Below, piece by piece: positions 36,195 through 45,640 of a stretch of 64,000 nt of DNA. The position numbers were made by a program, and so were the translations under genes. Location: the NCBI GenBank assembly GCA_963668655.2, contig CAXXPQ010000004.1, positions 124,001 to 188,000 on the forward strand, read 5' to 3'. The DNA is from G963668655 sp963668655. GTDB lineage: Bacteria > Myxococcota_A > SURF-8. Position 1 is the first letter of the stretch; the number at the start of each line of letters is the position of its first letter. Under the pieces are notes generated by a model. It did no database searches and had not been told where the DNA came from. It worked only from the letters and a program-made list of their open reading frames with translations.

Positions 36195-37487
36195 ATGCTT
36201 ATCGGAAGGGCGATCAGAAAGTGGGGACTGGACGAGGCGGAAGCCGACACCTTCCGTCGGGTGCTGTTCTCCGCCATGTTCCTCGGCATCATGAATTCCA
36301 TCTGGCTGATTATCCCGGAGGTGGCCCGCAACACGCTTCGCGCGGAAAAAATCTTCATTCCCATTTTGACGTTGATGTGGCCGGTCGGCCAGTTGGGCGC
36401 GGTTTACTGGTCGTCCTACCTCGACGGCAAATCCGATAAATCGAGCATCCTGCTGGCGGTGGGTTTCTTCGGACGCTTTCCGTTGATTTTCGGCGCGCTC
36501 TTCAGCCGGATCGAACCGATCCTCTTCTGTTTTCTGTTCATGGTGCTCAGTTTTCCCGCCGCCACGGCGTCCTTTCATTCGATCATTCAAAGCAACGTAC
36601 GCAAGGACGTTCGCGGAAAATTCTTCAGCTATCACATCACGACCTCGACCTTGACCAGCATGTTCTTCGCCATGATGGTGGGCTGGCTTTTGGACCACAA
36701 CGAGCAGAACTACCGCTGGCTGATTATGGCCGCCGGCGTGGCGGGACTTCTGGAAATGGTCGTTCTGGCTCGGATTCCGCTACGGAAGGGACTGAACGCC
36801 GTTTTCGGAAACGGGCGTCCGTCTCCGCATCCGCTGTCGAGAATCGTCGAACCCTGGCGGGATTTCATCCGGCTGTTCCGCGAGGACCGGGCCTTCCTGC
36901 GCTATGAATTGAATTTCTTCGTCTACGGCGTGGGCTTCATGATCCTCCAACCCTTCGTCTCGCTCTTCTTCGTCAACGACCTTTCGCTTTCCTACATGCA
37001 GATCACGCTGGCGAAGGCGACCATCCTCCAGGCGGGCATCGTGGGGCTCGCCCCGCTGATGGGGCGTTTTTTCGATCGCTTCAACCCGACGCTCTACGCC
37101 GCCGCCATTTTCCTGTCCATCACGGTGTTTCCGCTGCTGCTGATCGTCACCGGTCTGGGCGATTACGACAACCCGCAATACATGGTTTACTTCGCCTACG
37201 CGCTGTTCAGCGTGGGCTGGTCGGGAATCGGGCTGGTGTGGAATCTGGGGAACATGTTCTTCGTGGGAAACCGGGACGTATCCCGCTACACCACCGCCCA
37301 CATCGCCATGGTGGGCCTGCGCGGCATGGTCGGCATGATCCTGGCCGTCTGTTTCGTGGAATGGATCACCTCGGTGATGGCCTTCGCGTTCACGGCCGTT
37401 TGCTGGCTGCTGGGAGCCTTTCTGATGTTCCACCAGTGGTGGACGCAATACCGGGGAAAAGAAGAGGAAACGGACGGAAGTTCCTAG
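36195..37487 (+). CDS. MFS transporter
   Basis: 430 aa with about 12 hydrophobic TM segments and a central charged loop (residues about 190-225). Features include FGRFPLIFGALFSR and NVRKDVRGKFFSYHI, the latter resembling the cytoplasmic loop 2-3 / 4-5 basic motifs of the major facilitator superfamily. Substrate unknown; no neighbouring pathway genes. ATG 36195 is chosen as the most upstream start that precedes the first TM; the ribosome-binding site is weak. Confidence 0.82.
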   Translation: MLIGRAIRKWGLDEAEADTFRRVLFSAMFLGIMNSIWLIIPEVARNTLRAEKIFIPILTLMWPVGQLGAVYWSSYLDGKSDKSSILLAVGFFGRFPLIFGALFSRIEPILFCFLFMVLSFPAATASFHSIIQSNVRKDVRGKFFSYHITTSTLTSMFFAMMVGWLLDHNEQNYRWLIMAAGVAGLLEMVVLARIPLRKGLNAVFGNGRPSPHPLSRIVEPWRDFIRLFREDRAFLRYELNFFVYGVGFMILQPFVSLFFVNDLSLSYMQITLAKATILQAGIVGLAPLMGRFFDRFNPTLYAAAIFLSITVFPLLLIVTGLGDYDNPQYMVYFAYALFSVGWSGIGLVWNLGNMFFVGNRDVSRYTTAHIAMVGLRGMVGMILAVCFVEWITSVMAFAFTAVCWLLGAFLMFHQWWTQYRGKEEETDGSS

Positions 37488-37517
37488 AGGCCGGTCGCGA
37501 GGCGCGCGGAAACGGAA

Positions 37518-38000
37518 TCACGCCTCCGGGGGCGTCAGGCTCTTTGTAAAGGTGCTGGCCCTGCCCGTCGATTCCTCGGAATCCATCGCCTGGGAAACGA
37601 AGCCGTTGACTTCGTAGAAGCGCACCAGTTCCCTGGCGATATCCCTGTTCTTGACGCGCACGCACAACTCGTTCGCTCCGAGTTCGAGAAGATCCTCCTC
37701 GATCTTGCTCAACAGGCGCGTTCCCAGTCCCTGGCTCTGGTAGTACGGATCGACGAAGACCCATCCAATCCAGTACTTCCCTTCCGTCTCGGACGGCACG
37801 TACCCGCCGACGCCAAAGAGATCCTCTTCCCCCCCGATGACGTAATGGAATCCCGTTTTCGGATCCCGTTCCTCCACCTGGAAGTATTCGCGAAAGAATT
37901 CCCTGGCGGCGTCCTCGTCTTCCTCGTCATTTCTCGTGACGATTCCCAAAACCCGTTCCAGGTCTCTGTGTTCGATGGGCCTTATATGGCAGTCGTCCAT
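37518..38000 (-). CDS. GNAT-family N-acetyltransferase
   Basis: 160 aa acyl-CoA transferase. The CoA loop is seen in DPYYQSQGLGTRLLSKIEE, with ELCVRVKN and FYEVNGFV in the usual distal positions. ATG 38000 is preceded by GGGAGG 5-6 bases upstream; a TTG one codon earlier is less likely. The acceptor is unknown. Convergent with the MFS gene with only 30 bases between. Confidence 0.88.
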   Translation of the reverse strand: MDDCHIRPIEHRDLERVLGIVTRNDEEDEDAAREFFREYFQVEERDPKTGFHYVIGGEEDLFGVGGYVPSETEGKYWIGWVFVDPYYQSQGLGTRLLSKIEEDLLELGANELCVRVKNRDIARELVRFYEVNGFVSQAMDSEESTGRASTFTKSLTPPEA

Positions 38001-38150
38001 CAACGCCTCCCATGTCGTTGTTCTTGTTGATTATTGTATTGAAACCTCATGGTTTGTAAAGCGTTTGATGTCTTCCCCGTTTTTTTTCTCCAATCCGCCG
38101 GAAAACGGCGTGAAATGCGCCCCGGCTTTTTCCCCGGAAATTTCCGGAAT

Positions 38151-38179
38151 TTGATTTGCGAAAACATCCCAAATATGCT
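38151..38179 (+). promoter_or_regulatory. Candidate promoter of PilZ/HEAT gene
   Basis: TTGATT, a 17-base spacer and TATGCT, about 15 bases before an inverted repeat that encloses a ribosome-binding site. Confidence 0.4.
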
Positions 38180-38193
38180 ATGGTTATAAAAAG

Positions 38194-38216
38194 AAGCATG
38201 GAGGGGTACCATGCTT
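38194..38216 (+). promoter_or_regulatory. Hairpin enclosing ribosome-binding site and ATG
   Basis: AAGCATGG and CCATGCTT form a perfect 8-bp stem; the 7-base loop and stem edge carry GGAGGGG, and the right arm contains the ATG of a 38-codon frame. When folded it would hide the start codon. Confidence 0.5.
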
Positions 38217-38327
38217 GATTCCATCAATATGATCGCTATTCGAAAGTGTATGTACGTACCGGAACACCGGCGGGGCGATTTTCGTTCTTTGCCGCAGCGG
38301 GGTTCCGGAAGAGCGGGTTCGCGGTAG
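38211..38327 (+). CDS. Possible 38-aa leader peptide
   Basis: Short frame with ATG 4 bases after GGAGGGG, rich in Arg (12 basic residues of 38), ending at TAG 38325-38327, 21 bases before the TTG start of the PilZ/HEAT gene. It may be a translated leader coupling to the next gene, or chance. No homology judgement is possible at this length. Confidence 0.25.
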   Translation: MLDSINMIAIRKCMYVPEHRRGDFRSLPQRGSGRAGSR

Positions 38328-38348
38328 GTTCAATCTCCAGGAGTCCTT

Positions 38349-40856
38349 TTGAAGTACAAAGGCCCCATAGAGCGGGGAAGCGACTGGGATCATCAGGAAT
38401 TCATCGAAGTCCATTTCGAATCCCACGAAGAATTCGTTCGCCATTTCCAGCGAAACGTCAGCGGCGGAAAAATCGTGGTCCGCACCAGCCCCAAGGCCAA
38501 TCTGGGCGACCGGAAAACCCTGGTCCTTCTGTTGCCGAACCGGGAAACCATCCGCTCCACCGGAACCATCGAACGGATCCGGGATCAGGTGAACAAGCCG
38601 TATTCGCTGTCGCTGTTCCGCCTGCACGATTTCGATCCGGCCCAGCGCAGCGCCCTTCGGCGTGCGGTATACAATCTTCCACCGGAACAAAAGCGGGCCG
38701 CAGATATCGATCCGTTCGAGATCGGCCTTTCGAAAACGACGAATCCGCCGAAAGTCGCGACCTCCGACTGGGTTCCAAGCGCCCCTTCCTCCTCCCCGCC
38801 CCGGCGGGAAGAAGACGACGCGTCCGCCGGTGAGATCCCGGTGAGCGCCGGAGAGTTTTTCACCGAACTGATCGCCTTCTTTACGGAAAACGATTCGGAA
38901 AACCACCATCCGGAACACATCTTCCGTCTCTTTCAAACCATCCTCGATCCCGATGCGGAGCTTGGACTTCTCTTGCAAACCACGGGAAAGGAACCTGAGT
39001 TTCTGATTTTCGGCGTCACGTCGCCTCCCCGGCCGCTTTCCGAATTCTCCGCCATCGCCGGAAAACGCAGACCCACGGCGTTGTTCAACGCTTTCCAACA
39101 CGCCGGTCTGGCCGGCGTATCTCTTCCGCGATGCGTGGGGAGCATTGAGTTCGAAACATTTCTCGAAACGCTCCTGCGTTTCGGAAGCGAGACATCGAAG
39201 AAAACGTTCCCATCCGAGGATTTCCCCGGCCTCCGCTTCGTGACGGACGATTCCTTCACGTTGAAACTGGACGCCATTCCCTTCCCGGTGGAATTGATCC
39301 TGTCCCGGTTCCTCAAGGATTTCCGGACGCTTTCCACCCTTCCCGAACTGCGCAGGGAAGATCGGGAACAGGCCGCTCACCAGCTGGCCCATCAGGCGAC
39401 GGAATCTCTTCAGACGGAGGAATATCTCGCCTCCGCCCTGCTGGCCCTCTCGCAGATCTCCAGCGAACGGATTCCGTATTCTCCTGACGCCGATCCGGAT
39501 CCGGGAGAGATGCTGATCGCTCTGGCGAAAGGCGAATGTCTGGCCGAAGCGACCCGGATCCTCATGCATCGCTGGAAACGCCTGTCGTCCACCTCCGAAT
39601 CGCTGGATCCGCAGGAAAAGGCGACGATGAAACGGCTGTTAGACACGAGCATTCGCCGGCTGCGTCTTATCAACGACCCGAACACGGTGGAGACGCTTCG
39701 GGAACTGTACGAAAACGAGCTGCTGGAATACGAAAAACTCCCGGCCGCCGCCCAGGAACGCGTCACGGCCGTTCGCCTGGCCGATCTGTTCATAAGGAAC
39801 TCCGGCGTGATTCTGGCCGGATTCGAAGGCACCCGCTCGTTGAAGGAATTTCAGGAATTCACGTCCCGCTTCCTGAAAGCCATCCCTCCGCTTTTGGAGC
39901 AGGCGCAATATCGCATCGTCGTCGATATTCTGGAATCCGTGGCCCGCTTCAGCCGGGATCGCGATCCGGAAAAACAGAAAACCGTGAAAAAGATGTTCGT
40001 CGCTCTCCGAAGAACGAACTTCCTTCAAAGCCTGCTGCCCGGGCTGCGCTCGTCCGACGCGCGGCTGAGAAATCGGGTCGCCGCCGCCTTCGCGGCCATG
40101 GGAAGTCCGGCCGTCCCCTTCGTGGTGGAGGGGCTGCGGGACGAAACGAATAAATATGCCAGAAAAGCCCTGGTCCGAACGCTGGTGAAAAACGGCTCCA
40201 CTGCCCTTCCCGCATTATTGCGGGAACTGGATCCGCCCGATTCCCCATGGTATTTCGTCCGGAACATCTTGAACGTGCTGGCGGAAATGGGAAATCCGGA
40301 ACATATTCCGCGAATCGAGCCGTTCCTGTCGCACGATCATCCGGGCGTCCGAAAGGAAGCCCTGGAAACCCTTTTCGTCCTTAAGGATCCAAACCTGGAA
40401 GAACACCTCTTCGAAGCGTTGAACGACCCGGATGGAGAGGTCCGAGAACTGGCCGTTTCGTTTTTGGGCGATTTGAAGAGTCAGGACGAGCGGGCCATCG
40501 GCCATTACATTCAGGTGTTGGACCAGCCGGAATCGGAACACGAGGAACATTTCATCGCCGTCTGCCGGGCCATCGGCGCTCTGGACAATCTGCCCGCTTC
40601 CCGCCGAACCCAACTGGAATTCCTGCTGGCCCGCAACCTCCTCCCCGCCGTCGGAGTCCGGAAACTGCTGGGGCGGCTGGCAAACCTCAAGGCCGCCCCT
40701 TCACAGGCCATGATTCTGGCCGTTTGCAACGCCCTGGGAAAAATAGGCCACGATCGCCAAAGCCTGAAGGCCCTTTCCAGACTGACCCAGGATCCGAACC
40801 CCACCTTGTCGCTGTCCGCCGGAAACGCCGCCAGGGAAATTCGAAAACGGCTTTGA
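38349..40856 (+). CDS. PilZ-like and HEAT-repeat protein
   Basis: 835 aa cytoplasmic protein. TTG start at 38349 with AGGAG 5 bases upstream. Residues about 15-110 resemble the atypical PilZ domain of Myxococcota proteins (EFVRHFQRNVSGGKIVVRTS, then a G-D-x-x-L-V-L-L-L-P pattern); the canonical RxxxR c-di-GMP motif is absent, so c-di-GMP binding is doubtful. A middle region of unknown fold follows, and residues about 555-835 are HEAT/PBS-lyase-type repeats (LLPGLRSSDARLRNRVAAAF, VRKEALETLFVLKDPNLE, VRELAVSFLGDL). It is probably a scaffold for protein-protein contacts, perhaps in motility or signalling. Confidence 0.78.
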   Translation: MKYKGPIERGSDWDHQEFIEVHFESHEEFVRHFQRNVSGGKIVVRTSPKANLGDRKTLVLLLPNRETIRSTGTIERIRDQVNKPYSLSLFRLHDFDPAQRSALRRAVYNLPPEQKRAADIDPFEIGLSKTTNPPKVATSDWVPSAPSSSPPRREEDDASAGEIPVSAGEFFTELIAFFTENDSENHHPEHIFRLFQTILDPDAELGLLLQTTGKEPEFLIFGVTSPPRPLSEFSAIAGKRRPTALFNAFQHAGLAGVSLPRCVGSIEFETFLETLLRFGSETSKKTFPSEDFPGLRFVTDDSFTLKLDAIPFPVELILSRFLKDFRTLSTLPELRREDREQAAHQLAHQATESLQTEEYLASALLALSQISSERIPYSPDADPDPGEMLIALAKGECLAEATRILMHRWKRLSSTSESLDPQEKATMKRLLDTSIRRLRLINDPNTVETLRELYENELLEYEKLPAAAQERVTAVRLADLFIRNSGVILAGFEGTRSLKEFQEFTSRFLKAIPPLLEQAQYRIVVDILESVARFSRDRDPEKQKTVKKMFVALRRTNFLQSLLPGLRSSDARLRNRVAAAFAAMGSPAVPFVVEGLRDETNKYARKALVRTLVKNGSTALPALLRELDPPDSPWYFVRNILNVLAEMGNPEHIPRIEPFLSHDHPGVRKEALETLFVLKDPNLEEHLFEALNDPDGEVRELAVSFLGDLKSQDERAIGHYIQVLDQPESEHEEHFIAVCRAIGALDNLPASRRTQLEFLLARNLLPAVGVRKLLGRLANLKAAPSQAMILAVCNALGKIGHDRQSLKALSRLTQDPNPTLSLSAGNAAREIRKRL

Positions 40857-40917
40857 AATTTCCGCGAATTGTGATTGAATAAGGCAATCATTCAATTGAG
40901 CACGGGGAAATCCGGGA

Positions 40918-41952
40918 ATGATCGGCTATCAAACGTTTTTCATCGGACTGGCGGCTCTGATGCTGTGGCCATGCATCTCCCTGGCCGAGGACTCGGCCGT
41001 GACGACCTGTCCCGCGTGTCCGGCGGGTTGCGTCCCGGGAGAAATGGTCGAGTCGTTCAAAAACTCCGCGTCGGAATCTCCGAACGTCTGCCCGGAAGGC
41101 TGCGTGCCGATTGTATCGGTCAAATCCTTTCTGGATCCATCCCCCTGCGAACCCGCCACGGCGACGGCCCCGGCTCCGGGAACAACGCCGATGGCGAAAC
41201 CGACGGAAGAGAAAACGGAAAACTCAACCGATCCCGAGGCGCGACAAAAAAAAGCCGTCCGTAACGTGGACCGCACCGGGCACCGCATCACGGCTTTTCC
41301 CACCGCCAAGGGACTGAAACCGAAAGAATACGTGGTGACCGGATACGGCGCGGGTGTCTGGGAATTTCAAGCCGGAGTCACCGAACACATCCAGGCCGGA
41401 TTGCTCACCATGATCCCGGCCGGTTTCTGGGGATTCGCACCCACGGTGCGCGGCCATGGAAAGGTGGGCGAGCATTTTTATTTAAGCGGCGGGTTGCATG
41501 CGGGATACTGGGGCACCTTCGCCAATTTCGGAAATCTCAGCGCTTTGTTCTTCGGAGGAAGCACGGAAGTCTCTGCCGTGATCGGAAAACACATGCTCAA
41601 CCTGGGATTGAACGTCATTTCCGGGGCCAGTGGAAATGAAGGATGGGACGGACATGGCGTGAAATGGACGTTTCTCGACGGCGTGATTCTGGTTCCCCAC
41701 CTGGGCTACCGGGTCGCTTTCCACGACAACTGGTCTTTTCAAACCGAGTTCACGGTTCCGCTTTTGGTCACGGAGGATATCAAACCGGGTGATTGGACCA
41801 CGTATGTGCTATTTTACGGATTTCGGGGACACGGCGATATGCTTTTCGGAGATATCGGTTTCTGTCTGCCGTTATCCGAGCCGTTCGTGGATCACCTCTG
41901 GCGTTATTTCCCCTTGGGATTCCCCTATTTTTCGCTGGGATTCATGTTCTGA
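40918..41952 (+). CDS. Putative outer-membrane beta-barrel with Cys-rich N-terminus
   Basis: 344 aa exported protein, family not recognised. The signal peptide runs to about residue 23 (GLAALMLWPCISLAE). A cysteine-proline-rich segment (CPACPAGCVPGEM, PNVCPEGCVPI) and a Pro/Thr/Glu linker precede a barrel-like region from about residue 145 with alternating aromatic/glycine strands (GVWEFQAGVTEHIQAGL, HFYLSGGLHAGYWG) ending in FSLGFMF, with a terminal Phe as required for BAM insertion. The paired Cys motifs could be metal ligands or disulfides. Confidence 0.68.
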   Translation: MIGYQTFFIGLAALMLWPCISLAEDSAVTTCPACPAGCVPGEMVESFKNSASESPNVCPEGCVPIVSVKSFLDPSPCEPATATAPAPGTTPMAKPTEEKTENSTDPEARQKKAVRNVDRTGHRITAFPTAKGLKPKEYVVTGYGAGVWEFQAGVTEHIQAGLLTMIPAGFWGFAPTVRGHGKVGEHFYLSGGLHAGYWGTFANFGNLSALFFGGSTEVSAVIGKHMLNLGLNVISGASGNEGWDGHGVKWTFLDGVILVPHLGYRVAFHDNWSFQTEFTVPLLVTEDIKPGDWTTYVLFYGFRGHGDMLFGDIGFCLPLSEPFVDHLWRYFPLGFPYFSLGFMF

Positions 41953-42063
41953 GAGGGAAAAGATCGCCGGTTTCTTTCGATCCTCATCGCTCTGAACTGG
42001 AATTCTCGGACTCATCTTCCATTTTCCCCATCAACGGCAAACGCGAAAACGGGAAGATTTACC

Positions 42064-42092
42064 TTGACTTGTATCGGTTCCCGGAATATTTT
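42064..42092 (+). promoter_or_regulatory. Candidate promoter of NYN gene
   Basis: TTGACT, a 17-base spacer and TATTTT, about 90 bases before ATG 42182. A perfect TATAAT at 42156-42161 lacks a good -35. Confidence 0.4.
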
Positions 42093-42181
42093 CATCGCAA
42101 AATAAGGTCCACGATCGACCCTTACAAACGTGTCAGCGGACCGTTCCTCTTTACTTATAATTATGCATATGGAGTTCAATC

Positions 42182-43069
42182 ATGCGTGTCGCCCTGTTTT
42201 TTGACGGAAAGAATTTTTATTCGGGTTTAAAGGAAGAAGCTCCCAGCCAGATCATCGATTTCCACAAAATGTCGCATTGGATCGTGGAGCACGTGGGCGG
42301 ATCCCACCTCTGGGGAGCATATTACTACACCGGTGTGGAAACCGGTCCGGGCAACATCTCGGAAGGGCAGAAAAAACTGTCCGGCTTCCTGGACATGCTC
42401 GAATTCCAGCCCGGATTTTTCGTCAAACGCTTCCATCGCAAGGTTCATTCCTTCTCCTGCAACCATTGCGGCGGTGAAAACCGCTTCACCATGGAAAAGG
42501 AAGTGGATACGACCATGGTCGCGGACATGCTTCGCCTGGCCGCGGTGAACGCCTTCGATATCCTGGTGCTCATGTCCGGAGACGCGGACCATGCGCCGGC
42601 CGTGGAAGGCGTCCGAGCCATCGGGAAACAGGTTTACGTCGCCACCTGGGGCAAAACCGGCCTCTCCTCCCGCATCCGGAAGGTCGCCTTCGATCACATT
42701 GATCTGCTGGACGGTCTGAGCAACTTCGGAAGCGAAGGCTTCTCCAACGACTACCCCCAACGGGACACAGGCTTCAACGGCGGCGTCACGCCCCGGGAAG
42801 ACGAAATGCTCAGCGACCCGGAAACCTTCTCGGATCTGTCCGACGTATTCGTGGAGGAATTGGGACGCGCCGAGGACACCTTCCAGTCCGGGTACGTCGG
42901 CATGAATTATTTCCTGAAACGCTGGCAATCCGACCGCATGCGCATCAGTCCGGAAGCCCGCCGGGAACTGCTGGATCAACTGGTGGACGAGGAACGGGTG
43001 GAAATCTATATCGCCTCGGACGGCAACAAGGCCATCCGCACCAAGGTGGCCGACGAAGAACTTTCCTGA
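42182..43069 (+). CDS. NYN-domain (LabA/DUF88) nuclease-like protein
   Basis: 295 aa protein with a PIN-like NYN nuclease fold, expected to cut or bind RNA. Metal carboxylates: D8 in LFFDGKNFY, D109 in EKEVDTTMVADML with D115, and D134/D136 in LMSGDADHAP. A CNHCGG pair (C93, C96) adds a small zinc-like knuckle often seen in this family. The C-terminal ~80 residues form a winged-helix-like segment (FLKRWQSDRMRISPEARREL). ATG 42182 is preceded by TGGAG. The DGD/VCBS lipoprotein follows after only 30 bases. Partner and RNA target unknown. Confidence 0.88.
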   Translation: MRVALFFDGKNFYSGLKEEAPSQIIDFHKMSHWIVEHVGGSHLWGAYYYTGVETGPGNISEGQKKLSGFLDMLEFQPGFFVKRFHRKVHSFSCNHCGGENRFTMEKEVDTTMVADMLRLAAVNAFDILVLMSGDADHAPAVEGVRAIGKQVYVATWGKTGLSSRIRKVAFDHIDLLDGLSNFGSEGFSNDYPQRDTGFNGGVTPREDEMLSDPETFSDLSDVFVEELGRAEDTFQSGYVGMNYFLKRWQSDRMRISPEARRELLDQLVDEERVEIYIASDGNKAIRTKVADEELS

Positions 43070-43099
43070 AAATTCGAAACTTCAAAGGAGATCCGCGAG

Positions 43100-45634
43100 A
43101 TGAAACCTGGCGTTCTCTTCCATTTCGTACGCATGACGGCTTTACTGGCCGTCGTGGCGCTGACGGCCTTGGCCTGCTCCGATTCGAACGACGACACGGC
43201 GGACGGCGACGACCCATCCCCGGACGGGGATGAAACCGAATCCCCGATCGACGGCGACGCGCCCCGCTGCGGATTCGGCTTTGTCTGGAACGAGGATCTC
43301 GAAAGATGCGTGCCGGATACGCCCATCGACGGCGACGAGGACGCGGACGGAGACATGGACGGGGAAACGCCGGAAGGCGATGATCCGGACGGCGACGAAG
43401 ACGCCCCGGAAATGGACGCCGAACCGGAAGGCGAGGCCGGCCCCTATGGAGAGTACGACGAACCCAGCGTGGTCGGCCCGGCGGAAGACGCCTTCGACGA
43501 ACTTTGCGGCGGAGAAGATCCCGTCTACGGCGATGAATTCGAGATCGCCTACGACTGCGGCACCCGAACGGGACGCCTGAGCGGTTACGATTTCAACGAC
43601 GAAGCCATGAAGTTCATCCCGGATCAGCCCATCCGCATCAAGAAGGTACGCCTCCAGTTTTCCACGTCCGCCCTTCCGGCCCGCGCCATGGACGTGGCGG
43701 TCCGCCTGACCCGGGATTATTTCCGTTCCCGCCCGGAACTGGACGAGATCCTGGCCCCGGAGCAGATCCGCACCATCGAATCGGACGAGTACAACACCTG
43801 GGTGGAATTCGATTTCAGCGCCGATAACGTCGTGGTGCACCCCCGGGATCATTTCTGGGTGGTTTACCGCCATCTCCAGCCCCAGCCCATGTTGAACGTG
43901 GCCGAAAACTGTGCCGATCTGACTCACAGCATGTATCGCTCGGACGAACTCATCGCCGAATGGCGCGCCCAGGGCCAGGCCTTCGTCTGGGGCGGATTCG
44001 ACAACGAGGACAACTACATGGTCCGGGTGGTGGCGGAGCCGTTCTGCGAGCGAGAAACCCCGCTGTTCACCGACATCAGCGCGGAAACCGACATCCTGGG
44101 GCTGGACGAGGCGATGACGCTCGACCAGATCAAGGAAAACCGCACGGCCTTCGCCGACCTGAACGCGGACGGCTGGCAGGATCTGATCCTGTACACCACC
44201 ACCAACCAGGAATCCGGCGCCCGGGTGCTCATGCACAACGGCGACGGAACGTTCACGGACACGACGGAAGCCTCCGGACTGAACGGCCATTACACCGTCT
44301 TCAACCTCTTCGGAGACGTGGACAACAACGGAGCCGTGGACGCCTACGGCGCGGTCTACACCAACCAGGACGATCCCCAGACACAGCAGGACATCATCCT
44401 GCTGAACGACGGCACGGGCGTCTTCAGCATGCTGCCGGACGCCGGCGTGGCCGAATCCTCCACTACCTCCGCCGCCGGTTTCGGTGACTTCGACCGGGAT
44501 GGGAATCTGGATATCTATTCCGGAAACTGGCTGTTGAACTACCCCCAGCCCGCCAGCATGACCGATTTTCTGTTCCAGGGCGCGGGAGACGGAACCTTTA
44601 CGGATGTCACCGAAGCCATGGGCATGAGCTGGCTCCAGCAACACACCGGAGAACCCTGTTACGGCGTCACCTGGTGCGACTGGAACAACGACGGCTGGAT
44701 GGACATTCTGGTGGCCAACTACGGCTACGGCATGAACATGCTCTGGAAAAACCAGGAGGGCGCGGGCTTCGTGGACGAGGGCGGAAACAAGGGACTGGCA
44801 CGGGACGCCTTCGGCTCCCTGGGCGGCAACACCTTCGGCATCGACTGCGGCGACTACAACAACGACGGCAACCTGGACGTCTACCTGGCGGAAATCGCCC
44901 ATCCGCGTTACCAGCCCGACAGCGACCCGTCCCGTCTGATGAAGAACACCGGATCCGAAGGGGATTTCGTCTTCGAGGACATGACGGAGGAACTGGGCAT
45001 TCATCACGACGAAGGCGAGATCGATCCCACCTGGATCGACTTCGACAACGACGGCGACCTGGACCTGTTCATCGTCTCGCTTTATTCCCTGCACTTCGCG
45101 CGCCTGTATCGCCAGGAGTGGGACGGCACCTTCACGGACATCACGTATCTCGCCGGAATCAAGGCCCACGATTCGGTCGCCAACAACTGGGCGGACCTGG
45201 ATCACGACGGCGACCTGGACCTGATCGTCGCCCGCCGCAGCACGGGCGCGCATCTGCATTTGTTCCGAAACGATATCGGCCAGGACAAGCACTGGGCGCA
45301 GTTCCGCCTGGAAGGCTCCGCCGGGATGGCGCCCGCAGGCCGTGACGTCTCTCCCTCCAACCGTTCCGCCATCGGCGCGCGCATCACGGTCACCGCCGGC
45401 GATCTGGTGCAGATTCGCGAAATCAAGGGAGGCAAGGGGCACTTCAATCAGCAGCCGCCCCTGGTGCAGCACTTCGGACTGGGCGATCACGACACCATCG
45501 ATTCCGTGCATATCCGCTGGCCGAACGGACAGGAGGAAACCTTCGACAGTCCGCCCGCGGACACGTTCCTCTATTCTTTGGAAGGCACGAACACACTGGT
45601 GCAGGATCCGCAGATTTACACGGAAGATCGGTAA
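43100..45634 (+). CDS. DGD lipoprotein with VCBS/FG-GAP repeats and UnbV domain
   Basis: 844 aa surface lipoprotein. AAAGGAG precedes the ATG; lipobox LALAC (Cys26). Residues 35-101 carry an acidic DGD linker interrupted by a small Cys pair (C57, C70). From about residue 330 there are repeated FG-GAP/VCBS beta-propeller blades with DxDxDG-type calcium loops (FADLNADGWQDLILY, DFDRDGNLDIYSG, DYNNDGNLDVYLAE, DFDNDGDLDLFIV, DLDHDGDLDLIVA). The C-terminus is an ASPIC/UnbV domain (SNRSAIGARITVTAG, HFGLGDHDTIDSVHIRWPNG). Such proteins bind calcium and act in adhesion or surface binding; the precise role is unknown. Confidence 0.88.
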   Translation: MKPGVLFHFVRMTALLAVVALTALACSDSNDDTADGDDPSPDGDETESPIDGDAPRCGFGFVWNEDLERCVPDTPIDGDEDADGDMDGETPEGDDPDGDEDAPEMDAEPEGEAGPYGEYDEPSVVGPAEDAFDELCGGEDPVYGDEFEIAYDCGTRTGRLSGYDFNDEAMKFIPDQPIRIKKVRLQFSTSALPARAMDVAVRLTRDYFRSRPELDEILAPEQIRTIESDEYNTWVEFDFSADNVVVHPRDHFWVVYRHLQPQPMLNVAENCADLTHSMYRSDELIAEWRAQGQAFVWGGFDNEDNYMVRVVAEPFCERETPLFTDISAETDILGLDEAMTLDQIKENRTAFADLNADGWQDLILYTTTNQESGARVLMHNGDGTFTDTTEASGLNGHYTVFNLFGDVDNNGAVDAYGAVYTNQDDPQTQQDIILLNDGTGVFSMLPDAGVAESSTTSAAGFGDFDRDGNLDIYSGNWLLNYPQPASMTDFLFQGAGDGTFTDVTEAMGMSWLQQHTGEPCYGVTWCDWNNDGWMDILVANYGYGMNMLWKNQEGAGFVDEGGNKGLARDAFGSLGGNTFGIDCGDYNNDGNLDVYLAEIAHPRYQPDSDPSRLMKNTGSEGDFVFEDMTEELGIHHDEGEIDPTWIDFDNDGDLDLFIVSLYSLHFARLYRQEWDGTFTDITYLAGIKAHDSVANNWADLDHDGDLDLIVARRSTGAHLHLFRNDIGQDKHWAQFRLEGSAGMAPAGRDVSPSNRSAIGARITVTAGDLVQIREIKGGKGHFNQQPPLVQHFGLGDHDTIDSVHIRWPNGQEETFDSPPADTFLYSLEGTNTLVQDPQIYTEDR
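43202..43402 (+). repeat. DGD acidic coding repeat
   Basis: About six Asp-Gly-Asp units, irregularly spaced and split by a Cys-containing segment, directly after the lipidated cysteine of the VCBS lipoprotein. Confidence 0.7.
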
Positions 45635-45640
45635 TAACGG

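Noticed and set aside
43142..45511. 789-codon open frame opposite the VCBS lipoprotein
   Set aside because: Antisense of Asp/Gly/Asn-rich blades stays open by composition; no start signal and no recognisable domain, while the plus strand shows a lipobox and five calcium blades.
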